A stretch of DNA of 64,000 bases. It comes from Penicillus capitatus. Lineage: Eukaryota; Chlorophyta. Below, in pieces: positions 1 through 9,405 of the stretch. Location of the stretch: positions 1,550,001 through 1,614,000 of the forward strand of contig OZ287696.1 in NCBI GenBank assembly GCA_965649825.1, given 5' to 3'. Numbering within the stretch: the stretch's first letter is position 1; the number at the start of each line of letters is the position of its first letter. A program made the position numbers and the translations under genes. Under the pieces are notes generated by a model, which worked only from the letters and a program-made list of their open reading frames with translations, searched no databases and was not told the origin of the DNA.

Positions 1-1497
1 CAAATCTTGTAGAGCCGGCCATTTTGCAAGCTCTTCTAAACAGAACGAGCGGTCTGCCGCAGTTCCTGTGAAATTTGTGTGATGGAGTGCCTTTAGGGGG
101 TATGGAGGGAGCGCTTTCGAGTGAAACGGCTCATGTCATGGGTCTCTGCAATCTCCTTTTGACAGCTCCTCAGTGCGTTCCTTTTGAGAGCCGCGTTGAA
201 ATCTTCAGGGATCTAATAAAGGCGGACAAAGAACGTCTAGAGTTGCAGCCACAGTCAGAAAGAAGCGCATCCAGTGCAATAAAGGCAACGGACACATTGG
301 CACGCTTCCTGATAGGCTAAACTTCTCTCGGCATACAGGTCACGGTGCGCAGGAACCACATGTTCTCCGATGCCATGAATCAATTGGCAAACGTAGGCCA
401 ACGGCTCAAAGGCCGACTCTTTGTCACAATGGTGGATGCCTTCAGTATGGAAGAAGCCGGCATTGATCATGGCGGTCTGACAGTGGAGCTCATTGAAGAG
501 GTCATCAAGGCAGGGATCGATCCAAATGCTGGATTGTTTGAACGGAACGATGATGGTTTTTTGTATTGCAGTATTCTAGCCGAACAGCATCCACAGGGCA
601 CCCATATGATCTGCTTTCTCGGACAGATGCTCGGAAAAGCACTGTACGAAGGCCTGCTCATCGATGTCCCTCTGGCACCTTTCTTTCTGCTGAAGCTGCA
701 GGAGAGGACCCTTATGTTCGACGACATAGCCACGTTAGACACAGATCTGCACAGGAACTTGATTCAGGTCAAACGGTACGATGGAGATGCCAGCGATCTC
801 GGATTGGATTTTACAGTGGAGGCAGAGATTTTGGGCAAACGCGTGACAGAGGAGCTTATTCCGGGGGGTCCCGAGATTCCGGTGACCGATCAGAACAAGC
901 TTCAGTACATTCATCTCATGGCCGACTGGCACATTCACAAGAAGGTCGGCAAATCCGTCCATGCCTTCCGCGCTGGTCTCTCTCGCATCATTCCCATTCC
1001 TTGGCTCCGTCTCTTCAATCCAAAAGAACTCAATGCGTTGCTGACTGGAGGAGAGGGTCTGGATGTGGACATTGAAGACCTGAGACAGCAGACGTCCTAC
1101 AAGAGCGGCTACTCTGAGTACAGTCTTGTGATCCGAAGCTTCTGGAGAGTCGTCGCTGGCTTCACTCCATCCGAAAAAGCCGCACTACTGAAGTTTGTGA
1201 CATCGTGTAGCCGACCGCCGCTTGGGGGATTTCGACATCTACAACCTCCGTTCACCATCTGCAAGGTTAAACGCGGCATCCGATTCTCCGTTCTTGATTC
1301 TGGATTTGGTGGCGGTGTTCTAGGTGGATGCACCGGCATCTCCGTTAGCTTTCTTTGGCGGAACAGATGTCGAAATGCTGCCAACAGCATCGACCTGTTT
1401 TAACATGCTAAAACTGCCCAACTATCGTCGGTCAACCACACTCCGGAAGAAACTCCTCTTGGCCATCACATCCAATTCGGGGTTTGGCTACTCCTAG
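1..1497 (+). CDS. HECT-type E3 ubiquitin ligase, UBE3B/UPL-like (5' partial)
   Basis: C-terminal catalytic part of a HECT ubiquitin ligase, which takes ubiquitin from an E2 onto its own cysteine and then onto substrates. Coding exons seen: about 75-284, 339-1265 and 1324-1497; the 5' part lies outside the window and the reading frame before about 75 is unclear. Visible HECT landmarks in order are [65 protein letters not shown] and the active-site [10 protein letters not shown]. The sequence ends shortly after the conserved C-terminal phenylalanine (NSGFGYS). The order and wording match the UBE3B / plant UPL6-7 branch better than NEDD4. Intron 285-338 starts with GC rather than GT; intron 1266-1323 is GT-AG and is needed to reach the catalytic cysteine. 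Substrates cannot be inferred. Confidence 0.9.
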
Positions 1498-1602
1498 ACA
1501 AGAACTTGATCTCAATTCGATCATTGACGTGTAACTCTATGTCCGCTATTGTGGAACCCATCCTTGTTCATTATGCTGTGGCTACATGATGATGACACAT
1601 TT

Positions 1603-2749
1603 ATGATGGGTGACGCCGTCGAAGCGCTTGAAGCGAGTTTGAGGAATGTTTTGGAACAGAAGGAGCTCAAATGGATATTTGTGGGCGGAAAAGGAGGTGT
1701 CGGGAAAACGACGTGCTCCTGCTGTTTATCCGTTCTCCTATCACGCGTTCGTCAAAACGTTCTCATTCTCTCGACCGACCCGGCACACAACCTCAGCGAC
1801 GCTTTTCGGCAAAAGTTCTCGCGCACACCCACTCTCGTCAATTCCTTTGAGAATCTCTATGCTATGGTGCTCACTCCATATCCCTTGCATCACTCTAAAG
1901 CCGTGCTCTGTATCAGGAAGTAGATCCTGTCCCCGATCACGACACCATGTCGCAGATCTTTCCCGGAACGGAGGATGACAGTTTCTTCACGGACATGTCT
2001 AATGCCATTCCTGGTATCGATGAAGCCATGAGCTTTGCTGAGGTGATGAAGATGGTGCAGAACATGGACTACGATTGCGTTGTCTTCGATACAGCCCCCA
2101 CAGGTTTCGGTCTCCGTCCCCATCCTTCTCCCCAAAGTGTGAAATGCACATAGGTCACACATTAAGATTATTACAGCTACCGACAACGATTCAGAAAGGA
2201 CTGGATAAAATTCTGAGTCTTCGTCAGAGCTTTGGCGGACTCTTCAATCAATTTGCGGGGCTGATGGGCGGCGGAGGCGAAGCGTCATCATCCGTTGATC
2301 ACATGCTGGACAAAATGCAGCAACTGAGGGATATTGTTCAGCAGGTACATTCCCCACTCCATTAAAACTGACCCCGTTAAGTTTTGCCACTCTTCGTTCA
2401 GGTCAACACTCAATTCAAAGAACCGAATCTGACGACCTTTGTCTGTGTCTGCATTCCCGAATTTCTCTCCCTCTACGAGACGGAACGTCTGGTTCAAGAG
2501 CTGGCAAAGTTTGAGATCGATGTGCACAACATTCTGATCAATCAAGTGATCTTTCTGGAGAAAGACGAGTCATCGAGACTGCTCAAGGCGAGAGTGCGAC
2601 TTCAACAAAAATATCTTGAACAGTACGATGAGCTTTACTCGGACTTTCACATCGTCAAGCTTCCTCTGATGGAAGACGAAGTGAGAGGGACCGATAAGCT
2701 TCGGGAATTCTCTAGATTTCTCGAAGAACCCTATCAGGCGACGACATAA
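1603..2749 (+). CDS. GET3: GET3/TRC40 tail-anchored protein targeting ATPase (ArsA family)
   Basis: Cytosolic ATPase that captures tail-anchored membrane proteins and delivers them to the ER. Four exons: 1603-1866, 1917-2103, 2154-2344 and 2402-2749, giving 329 aa, the usual family length. The start is ATG 1603 (or 1606), which puts the deviant P-loop [10 protein letters not shown] about 27 residues in, as in other GET3 proteins. [12 protein letters not shown] (switch I region), DTAPTGHTLRLL (switch II, spanning an intron) and [18 protein letters not shown] are all present. Odd: the region that in yeast and animal GET3 holds the zinc-binding CxxC reads [15 protein letters not shown] and has no cysteine. 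The gene is 105 bp downstream of the HECT stop on the same strand. Confidence 0.92.
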
Positions 2750-3189
2750 TGTAAGACAGTTAAATCGCATTGGCTTCGTCATCGCGCTCGTTCCAGACAG
2801 AGATTGCTCGGAATAAGAATGCTGATAGTGTGGCGATCTGTGCTCAGCTACGATCGGGTTTCTGTATTCGAGAGAACGAACACACTCGAGACGGCCTCGG
2901 ATGATCGGAGGCATGACTCTGTACCGTTAAAATCCACTGTCGTCTTCTTAGTTCAAACACACCACGTGAGTTAGTTGTCCAACACTACTTGTTCTCTCAA
3001 GTTTCTCTCGAATCCAATAGAAAGTGGAAACACGAATCAACCCATCTCACTTACAACCTCTAACGTAATCGACTCTGGAGTCTTTTCTGATAAGACTGAA
3101 TTACGAACAACGATCAGCTCACGCTTACCATATGATCGCGTCATCTTTCTACGACCCATTAAACCGGGAAGAGTTTGCCACAGACATGA
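2750..3189. other. Intergenic spacer GET3-pirin
   Basis: No coding exon is supported here on either strand. The open frames on the minus strand between about 2570 and 3570 overlap GET3 and pirin exons and have no recognisable motifs. I see no RNA gene. Confidence 0.5.
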
Positions 3190-4141
3190 ATGGACTGTAT
3201 CGCTTGCAAGATGAACGTTCGTGCCCCGGTGCCACGAATTACCAAGATTCCGCGAGGTGCGCTTCTCGAAGTGTCTTCGTCCTTTGCCGTTGAGGCGAAG
3301 TGTCGCCAGAGGAGTTGTATGTGTCGAAGCCGACGTGCTGGCTGGAGTCGCGCTTCCATTTCTCATTTGCCGAATACTGTCACCCGAAGAAACGGGACTT
3401 CGGTGCACTGTTCGTCCTGAACGACGACCTCGTGCAGCCTCGTGAAGGATTCGGGTCCGTATCACAATCTCCTCTCTCGGACACTCATCGTCAAGCTGTG
3501 CCACAGACCACATCCTCATCGAAACGCAGAGATCTTCTCTTACGTCCTCGAAGGAGAGTTGAGTCATGCGGACAGCATGGGAAACAAGGAAGCCTTGCCC
3601 CGAGGATCCGTGCAGTACCTATCGGCAGGCAACGGAATCGTTCATGCGGTATGAGCACTCAATCGTGGTGAATCAATGACCAAATTACCGACCATGTCTT
3701 GTGCAGGAGATGAACGATGGAGAGAGCGTCTGCCGCTTTCTTCAGATCTGGATCAAACCAGACAAGAGAAATGTGAAGCCGCAGTACGGCTCTTGCCAAC
3801 ACGAAAAATCTGATCGTCATAATCGATGGCTGCATCTACTGGGAGGAACAGGACAAGTGCCTTCTTGGAAAGGAATGAGCGATCCCTCTGACATTCGTCT
3901 ACATCAAGATTGCAACGTCGTCGTAATGGAGACAGATCCTGAGCAGATCCACGAAGTGACGTTGGAACCAGGAAGGAGGATGTACTTCGTCTGCATGGAA
4001 GGCGATGTTGCCGTGAATGATTCCGTGGAGCTCTCCGCCAGAGATGCTATGGAGGTTATCTCCGACAAAGAAGGCACGCCGCTTGCTCTACGGTCTGGCG
4101 CATCGGGAATGCATGTGTTGGGCATCGAAATGGCGGTGTGA
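3190..4141 (+). CDS. Pirin family bicupin (YhhW/quercetinase type)
   Basis: Two-domain cupin of the pirin family, closer to bacterial YhhW (quercetin 2,3-dioxygenase activity) than to nuclear human pirin. Exons 3190-3256, 3310-3454, 3507-3648 and 3707-4141 give 262 aa; ATG 3211 is an alternative start (255 aa). The metal site of the first cupin is visible: HPHRNAEIFSYVLEGEL followed by DSMGNKEALPRGSVQYLSAG and GIVHAE. Upstream is the family's WLES..HFSFAEY segment and VLNDDLVQPREGFG. The second cupin has RLHQDCNVVV and ends at IEMAV. All three introns are 52-58 nt with GT-AG ends and correct phase. Substrate and cellular site are not evident; the short N-terminus is not clearly a targeting signal. 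Confidence 0.88.
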
Positions 4142-4202
4142 AGAGATAACTGGAAGATATGAAAGAAGAACAGTGCAGAGGGAATGCCATGACGAACAGA
4201 TC

Positions 4203-4457
4203 TTGATAGATGGATGACGTGTCGTCCGTCTGCCACGACAGATGGAACCGTCGTGTAAGAATCCCAACTACTGAACTTGGACGATGACCGTCTTCGCAAC
4301 GACAACGATCGCGCGAAATGACCCCTTGCGGATGTCCCACGCAAAAACGCTACGATTCGCTGAACCAACACATCTTAGAACGGTGCGAAGGGAGGTAACG
4401 CCAAGCAGCCGAATTGCTTTCACGCTCAGTTCGCAGCAGTGTAAGCCTTCAAGATAA
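4203..4457 (+). pseudogene. Inverted duplicate of the ccdA 5' region and presequence exon
   Basis: About 245 bp (4203-4443) match the reverse complement of 47500-47753, the promoter plus first exon of the ccdA gene, at roughly 80-85% by eye. The copy keeps an ATG at 4284 and an open frame of 57 codons to TAA 4455. It starts [11 protein letters not shown] and is rich in Thr, Ser and Arg like the ccdA presequence, but no CcdA exon follows. A GTAAGC that could act as a splice donor begins at 4442. It could be a relic, or a working promoter/targeting exon for an unrecognised product; I favour relic. The conserved palindrome CCGTCTG..CAGACGG in the ccdA copy is imperfect here. Confidence 0.7.
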
Positions 4458-4597
4458 AGAGTGTTTCTTTTAGTGGTTGTTAACCAGTTGCCAAAGCGTA
4501 TAGTTTATCCACCCACATTCAGCATCGCAATCGCCAATCAGGTCGCGAAGTAGAGATTTATTAGCGGCATCCGAAGAACGTCGACATCGATTGCGTA

Positions 4598-5307
4598 ATG
4601 TTGTTTGATGACACGACGGTTTCACGCACTGTGTTCATAGCGTCGTACAGCCTCGCCGAAGAAGAAATCGAGCAATGGCAATTCACGAGCGACGCAGTAA
4701 GACCGCAGTTCGCTAATCTCCCCCAAACATTCTTGTTTTGTGGACTGCAGCGTAAGTCGAGCTACGACCATTCCTGTTCCTCCTGAGTACGATACTAGGT
4801 GGTTGATACTAACGGTCATGCTCATTGCAGCATTCACCCTACAGCTGCTGGTACCTCATTCGCCATAACAACAACGCAGAACAGCACGTTTGTGGAGGCA
4901 TGCGGTCTATACGACAATTGGTGGCCTATGCTGACAGCTGCTCTCTACATCTTCATTCCGATGCCCTACCTTTTCTTTGGGGCCGCATCTGATTCTGTCT
5001 TTCAAGAGAGTTCAAGCCTGTAAGTCATTTCCGTGGTCGTACCTCTTCTCCACTACTAGATACCTTTGCAGCTGGGTCGACTGCGGAAAATTCTTAACGG
5101 GGTTTTCGGCTGTGGGCCTAGTGGCGATTCCTGTTTCTCTCTTCCAAGCAGAGGTACACTCCTGGAAATCCAGGAATCTTTCAACTGTGTGTATTTCTGC
5201 AGTACATCGACGAGCCGGCTCTCATCATGGAACTCGTCTCGGCGGGACTGCTTTTTGTCACTGTCCTATACTACGACTATCACAATTCACGAGACTACTA
5301 CTTTTAA
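4598..5307 (+). CDS. VPS55: Vps55/LEPROT-family endosomal membrane protein (A1 copy, complete 3' part)
   Basis: Small four-helix membrane protein of endosomes, partner of Vps68 and ESCRT-0 in late-endosome sorting (family knowledge). Secure exons are 4831-5019, 5072-5153 and 5203-5307. They encode ACGLYDNWWPMLTAALYIF, IPMPYLFFG, WVDCGKFLTGFSAVGLVAIP and a last hydrophobic helix ending in NSRDYYF, very like plant Vps55. The 5' end is unsure. ATG 4598 opens a frame with hydrophobic residues that could join through an intron at 4752-4830, but then a second 29-nt intron is needed. A 44-nt intron at 4787-4830 (GTAC..GCAG, containing TACTAAC) gives another frame. The first transmembrane helix is therefore unresolved. 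This is the only one of four copies joined to non-repeated upstream sequence. It converges with the POT1 tail, which starts 31 bp after the stop. Confidence 0.8.
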
Positions 5308-5862
5308 ATACGGGCCGTTAAGAAGTCCGCAAGAGTTCTCACGAGGTGACCACTGTGTCCAGCACTTGGACTGCATGCACGCCGTCCCTGTAGATCACTC
5401 TGAGACAGATGTCTAGCCAAGGAACTGGGTGGTTGTTGACAATCGCTTTCATGAGAACACCTGTAACAAACGCCGTTTTCCACGATGCATCTCCAGGGAT
5501 CCGCAACTGATGCAGACCAAAAAACCGAATGCCATGTCTCCCGCACAGATTCGCCACCAGACGTCCTGACACACCGTCACTTCTCAGAGAATCGATTCGC
5601 ACAGCAGTCGACCGCACCTGTGGCGTCCTGCAAGTGCAATTCGGCCGCAAGCTGCGGGTCCGCGCTGTCAATCTGTCGAGCAATGCATTCCACACTGGGT
5701 TCGCAATCCATCAAGTACACCGAGCATCTGAAATCTTCCTGGACGGGTTCATCTCCGAGGCTCGTTCGATGCAGGAATTCATGAACAGCTCTGAGAGGGA
5801 CTGCCTGAAGAGATGGTCTGCACACTGTTGTCATCACAGCCGACTGTTCTTTGTGCGTTGTC
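4791..5862. repeat. A segment copy A1 (VPS55 3' exons plus POT1 tail)
   Basis: Host-derived segment holding VPS55 exons from 4831 to 5307 (plus strand) and the last two POT1 exons (minus strand, about 5339-5817). Its VPS55 part is continuous with unique upstream sequence. Its POT1 part is cut from the POT1 5' exons by X1, so it is a dead tail here. Confidence 0.95.
5339..5862 (-). pseudogene. POT1 3' end fragment in A1
   Basis: Last exons of POT1 without the first. The 118-codon last-exon frame ends at 5339 and reads through PWLDICLRVIYRDGVHAVQ, intact but unattached to a start. It differs from the working A4 copy by a few substitutions. Upstream on the minus strand lies X1. Confidence 0.85.
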
Positions 5863-6063
5863 GCTGTGAAAAAGGGCGCCATTCCGATGGAACGGTGACG
5901 GGACACCTATGTAATAGTGACCTTTCTCTCACCTGGCGTTTGTCACGCCCTTCGCTGCGCGTCAGAAACGTCGCCGCTGAGTCGCGCACAACTCATGCTG
6001 ACTAGGAGTGAGTTCCTGCGAAGTTCTAGGGAAGCTTCTACAATTTCATGCTCAACTTCCTAG

Positions 6064-6111
6064 TCTCATTGTGAATCTCATTGTGAATCTCATTGTGAAT
6101 CTCATTGTGAA
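6064..6111. repeat. 12-bp tandem repeat, 4 units
   Basis: Four perfect TCTCATTGTGAA units in X1. X2 (15922-15969) also has four; X3 (25777-25800) has two. It explains 24 bp of the length difference of X3. Confidence 0.95.
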
Positions 6112-6156
6112 CTCACTCTTGAGGTTCATCTGTTTTTCCTGTCGTCACATCGGGGA

Positions 6157-6616
6157 GTGAGTATTTAAGCAAGGCTCGGACACATAAAACATCTCCCGTT
6201 TAACATCTGAGTTTCTATTATCACTTGAACATCGCATACAATCCGTTTCTGTCTTACAAAAAAAAAAACATTGGCTGTCTGTCATCGATTGTAACAAGCC
6301 GTTTCTTTGCTGCAAAACTGTCGGTGTGGCCTCCGAACTCTCGCCCATCCTCATCTAACCTCAAGACTTCCGCTGCGCTTGTGAGATGAGCCAACCCGGA
6401 GACGATTCAGGCACTCACTCTTCCCGTCATCCTCTCCGCCGCCGCGCAAGCGAGGGAGAGATACATGTCCACGCCGAGGACATAGTAAGGAACGTGAAGG
6501 ATGAGGCAGCCGGAGGAAGTTCTTCACAGGGTGAACGCGAACGGTTCTGGCCCCGCGGGCTGGACACGCTGTTGGCTGCCGATGTGACAGCGATCAGCGG
6601 GCGCCAGAGTATTTAG
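6157..6616 (+). CDS. Small 76-aa ORF with TATA-like promoter in X1 (copies in X2, X3)
   Basis: ATG 6386 to TAG 6616 encodes a 76-aa hydrophilic, Arg/Glu-rich protein starting MSQPGDDSGTHSSRHPLRRR; no family recognised. A TATTTAAG element lies near 6161, about 225 bp upstream. The copies are 16241-16471 in X2 (identical) and 26070-26300 in X3, where changes near the start replace several residues but keep the frame. There may be no intron. It could be chance, but persistence of the frame in the diverged X3 copy speaks mildly for coding. Confidence 0.4.
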
Positions 6617-6730
6617 GTGACGGTGCCGCGCTACCTGTAGCATTTGCACTTGCTCAGGTCTGTTTCCCCCGTTTCTCGCTACGCGTGTGCGCGACCGCGG
6701 CGCACGTCGTCAGACGATTCCCGTCACCTT

Positions 6731-6870
6731 CCTTTTACAAAGTTGGTTTTAATGTGACCTTAGTAGGTTTTGATGTGACACGGCCATTAATAACTGCTGG
6801 CCGTCATTGCCTCTTATGATGATGAGGCATTTCGTGGACCATCATCCTTCTGCCCTTCAGCATCATGACA
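6731..6870. repeat. R1: internal copy of the X right-end repeat
   Basis: About 140 bp similar (roughly 75-80% by eye) to R2 at 14506-14644. Shared landmarks are CCTTTTA, TTTAATG, GGCCATTAATAACTGCTGG, a T-rich CTTATGATG block and CTTCTGCCCTTCA..ATC.TGACA. Two potential hairpins are GGCCA..TGGCC and TGCCTC..GAGGCA. Copies: 16586-16725 in X2 and 26415-26554 in X3. Confidence 0.85.
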
Positions 6871-7154
6871 TTACATAGGACGAAACAATCTGCACTCGGC
6901 CGGGACACAGGGTTTCACTCGTATAAACGCGGACAACGAAAAACGTTCAACTCTCTCGTAGAAAAAACGTCTTCTCATTGCTCAGGCGCGTTACTGGGAA
7001 GCAGAGAGATCCTCGGGGGATCAGTGATGATGTGCCCACTGTCGTGGTGTTATGCCGAAGAGCATGTAACCATTCATCGAGTTTACTAGCGTCTTGCATG
7101 ACAATGTCTCTCCATTGACGACTCCCACTGCAGAGGGGATCAGAGATGTTTCGG

Positions 7155-8379
7155 TCACCCATCGGCTGACTGAAGCAGACAGATCATCAATAGCGCAGAC
7201 ATCGGGATCCACTCCTGCGAGCGAGTCTCCAGAATGGGCACGAGAGTCGAGTGCAGCTCGTTTCCCACGAAAACCCTACACTTCTTAGAGATAAGATACG
7301 CGAGGCGACCAGAGCATCGCGCACAGAAAGAAGATTTAGAAGAGTGAGAGATGGAGCTCTTCGAATCACTCTTTGAGATTCGGTTGCTTACACTGTATTG
7401 TTTGGCAGGTGCAATGCAGAAGACATAAACGACGAAGGGTGTGTTTACTTCCAAGTTTGCCTAGTTGCTTCGAGGCCGTGCTAGGTTCTTTGTTTTGTCG
7501 AAATCATCTTCGACTTTAGACTCCTCACCAAGTCAACAAATCTTTTGGACATTCGACGATGCACCTAGATATTAGGCAGCGTTGTACAGGATATATATGT
7601 TTTCAGTTGCTCAAGGAGCTGTTTTCAGGAGGACGTTCGCTTTGCAGAGAAGCGATTTGTACTTGACAAGTCTTCCAGGCGTTGGGAGTTGTTATATGTC
7701 ATCCGCAGCATTATGCACAAAACGAAAGCTCGGATCCCGTCGCGATCATCATCAAATCCCGCACAGGATGCGCCCTTTGTCCGGACAGCCATCCATCCGA
7801 GGTTCTTTTCCCGGGAAGTTTCCTTCAAACCGTGGAATCTTGAATGTGTATCGGATGGAATTGAAAACTCGCTCAGTCAGTAGTGCTTTTGACGAGTCCG
7901 GCATTTGGAAGTAAGTGGACTTTACGTGGCTTCGCGAAATAGACAAACACCTTTTGCAGCAGGGACAGTGATATGACGACAGCTCGTAGGAGACTCTTCC
8001 TTCGGCTGGCAACGTTATCATTGAGCGAAGGAGAATTCGCCATCGGCTCGTCTCAATCAGAACCTGACGGGAGGTTGGTTGTGTGAGCTTGCATGCAGCG
8101 CCCACTTTTTCTAGTTCTGCACCTTTTCTCACGGCCCCGCGCATCAGAGAGTAAGCATTTGGCCATGATGCCTCTCATGCACATCTGCAGAAACGCAGAG
8201 GTCATGAATAGTGTCCAATGTGTCACCATCCTCCTCCAACGCTCTTTAGAATCGCCTAGCTCATCTTGTCCTCCAAACGACAACAGATGCGCGAGATGTG
8301 ATCCACGCGTCGTTTCAAATGTCAGACCGCTGTAAAGTCTGGGAAACGATGCGAGTCTATCCATGTTCTCTATCAGCAC
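7155..8379 (-). CDS. Unidentified spliced coding tracts, minus strand of X1
   Basis: Protein-like minus-strand frames here (for example 8053-8379 with SFGGQDELGDSKERWRRM, and 7752-8144 with SSYHCPCCKRC) fit exons of one gene upstream of, or continuous with, the exons at 8389-9141. A likely intron starts GTGACA and ends TTCTGCAG around 8180-8230. Exon borders are otherwise unresolved. In X3 a 5-bp net loss near 28012 would break the 8053-8379 frame if that position is exonic. No family recognised. Confidence 0.4.
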
Positions 8380-8388
8380 ACACGCCGT

Positions 8389-9141
8389 TCAGCTTTTCAC
8401 CACGGGAGACATCCGAACATCGGAACCACGATTCTTCAATACTCCACACAGATCCTCACATGACGGGCAGGTGGCTGTAAACTGTCTGTGGTAGGTATAC
8501 ACGCCGACTGTCGCACTTTTAAAGGAGACCATCGCCGTCCTCGATGGATCAGAGGTCACGAACAAATATCGTATGGATAACTCAATGAACGATCCAAATG
8601 CTTCCAAATCAAAAACGGGCGCTTCTGCTGAAGGGACATTGTCACACAGAGCAGATAGATGACACGACAATACTCACTAGCTCTGTTCGCCCAGATCATC
8701 TCCGGCAACCTAAGCAGAATCAGCTCTTGTGGATCTGCCGCAAAGAAGTCATAGAGAGATGGGAAGACATCTCACTCACTCGCCTCGTGGAGAGTCGTCG
8801 ATGGACTCCTTCGTATCTGTGCTCTTCCAGTGATCCACAATCGATGCCCTTGCAGAGCCAGACAGTGTTTTTTGGTACTTGTTTGTGTAACATTGTTAAC
8901 GCTTCGAACTTCGGTGGGACATCGCGTGTGCGAGTAGATAGGAACGCTCTCGTCGACCTCTCACTGGGATCCGCGTAAGAATCCCCGGCCTTTCGCGCGT
9001 GTCTCGCTCTCTCAACGCGATCTTGAATGTCCGTGAAGGGCGGCGCGTTCGCCAACCGACGAAATAGATCGGCCTCGAGGCGTTGGTTTTTCGTCGAAAA
9101 GATCTCAGGCCACCCGCTAAGGAGCGCAAACGGAGTTTGTG
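8389..9141 (-). CDS. Unidentified multi-exon gene fragment in X1 (copies in X2, X3)
   Basis: Minus-strand coding region with one well-supported intron, 8628-8677: 50 nt, GTGAGT donor, TTCAG acceptor and a TGTGAC branch-like site, joining frames in phase. The last exon, 8389-8627, reads EAPVFDLEAFGSFIELSIRY and TATCPSCEDLCGVLKNRG, then stops. The exon before it reads DFFAADPQELILLRLPEMIW. A further upstream exon, about 8790-9141 behind a CCGCAG acceptor, reads LANAPPFTDIQDRVERARHA and KQVPKNTVWLCKGIDCGS. The junction near 8780 is unresolved. X2 copy: 18244-18996; X3 copy: about 28079-28830. X3 has TTG where X1 and X2 have TAG just upstream. No recognised family; the Cys pairs may bind metal. 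Confidence 0.5.
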
Positions 9142-9204
9142 CTGCGGTGACAAGAGGGCATCCTCGTGAGCTGTTCTGCGAGGAATGGCACTAGGGACTC
9201 CATC

Positions 9205-9405
9205 CATCCTCGCGCCCGAGCGTTCGGCGTGTTTACTGCGCGGCGTAAGTGGAGCGAGTCCATTCCCCTTTCCGTTGTCGTCATGCAAGGCGACGAACGA
9301 TGCTTCCCTTCGGTGGAGAGACCGCCTCCGCAGGTGGTGGGAGGCGAATGGTCTCTAACCGTAGGATGGGTGCCGCGCGCACCGGACACCGTCACATCGC
9401 TGTCT
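9205..9405. repeat. Diverged internal duplicate, copy 1 (partner 11886-12092)
   Basis: Shares CATCCTCGCGCCCG, CGTGCAAGGCG-like, GGGAGGCGAATGG and GTCACATCGC landmarks in the same order with 11886-12092. Both also read in a matching plus-strand frame (SPF..R..RARR.. then GRRM..NR). Only about two thirds identical by eye. Confidence 0.6.

Noticed and set aside
3037-3567. 176-codon minus-strand frame over the pirin gene
   Set aside because: Shadow of pirin exons, without motifs.
6064-6111. CRISPR-like array
   Set aside because: Direct 12-bp units with no spacers in a eukaryotic genome; an ordinary minisatellite.
6731-6870. Helitron 3' end (hairpin near terminus)
   Set aside because: No CTRR end, no 5' TC in a consistent place, and no Rep/helicase recognised in X.
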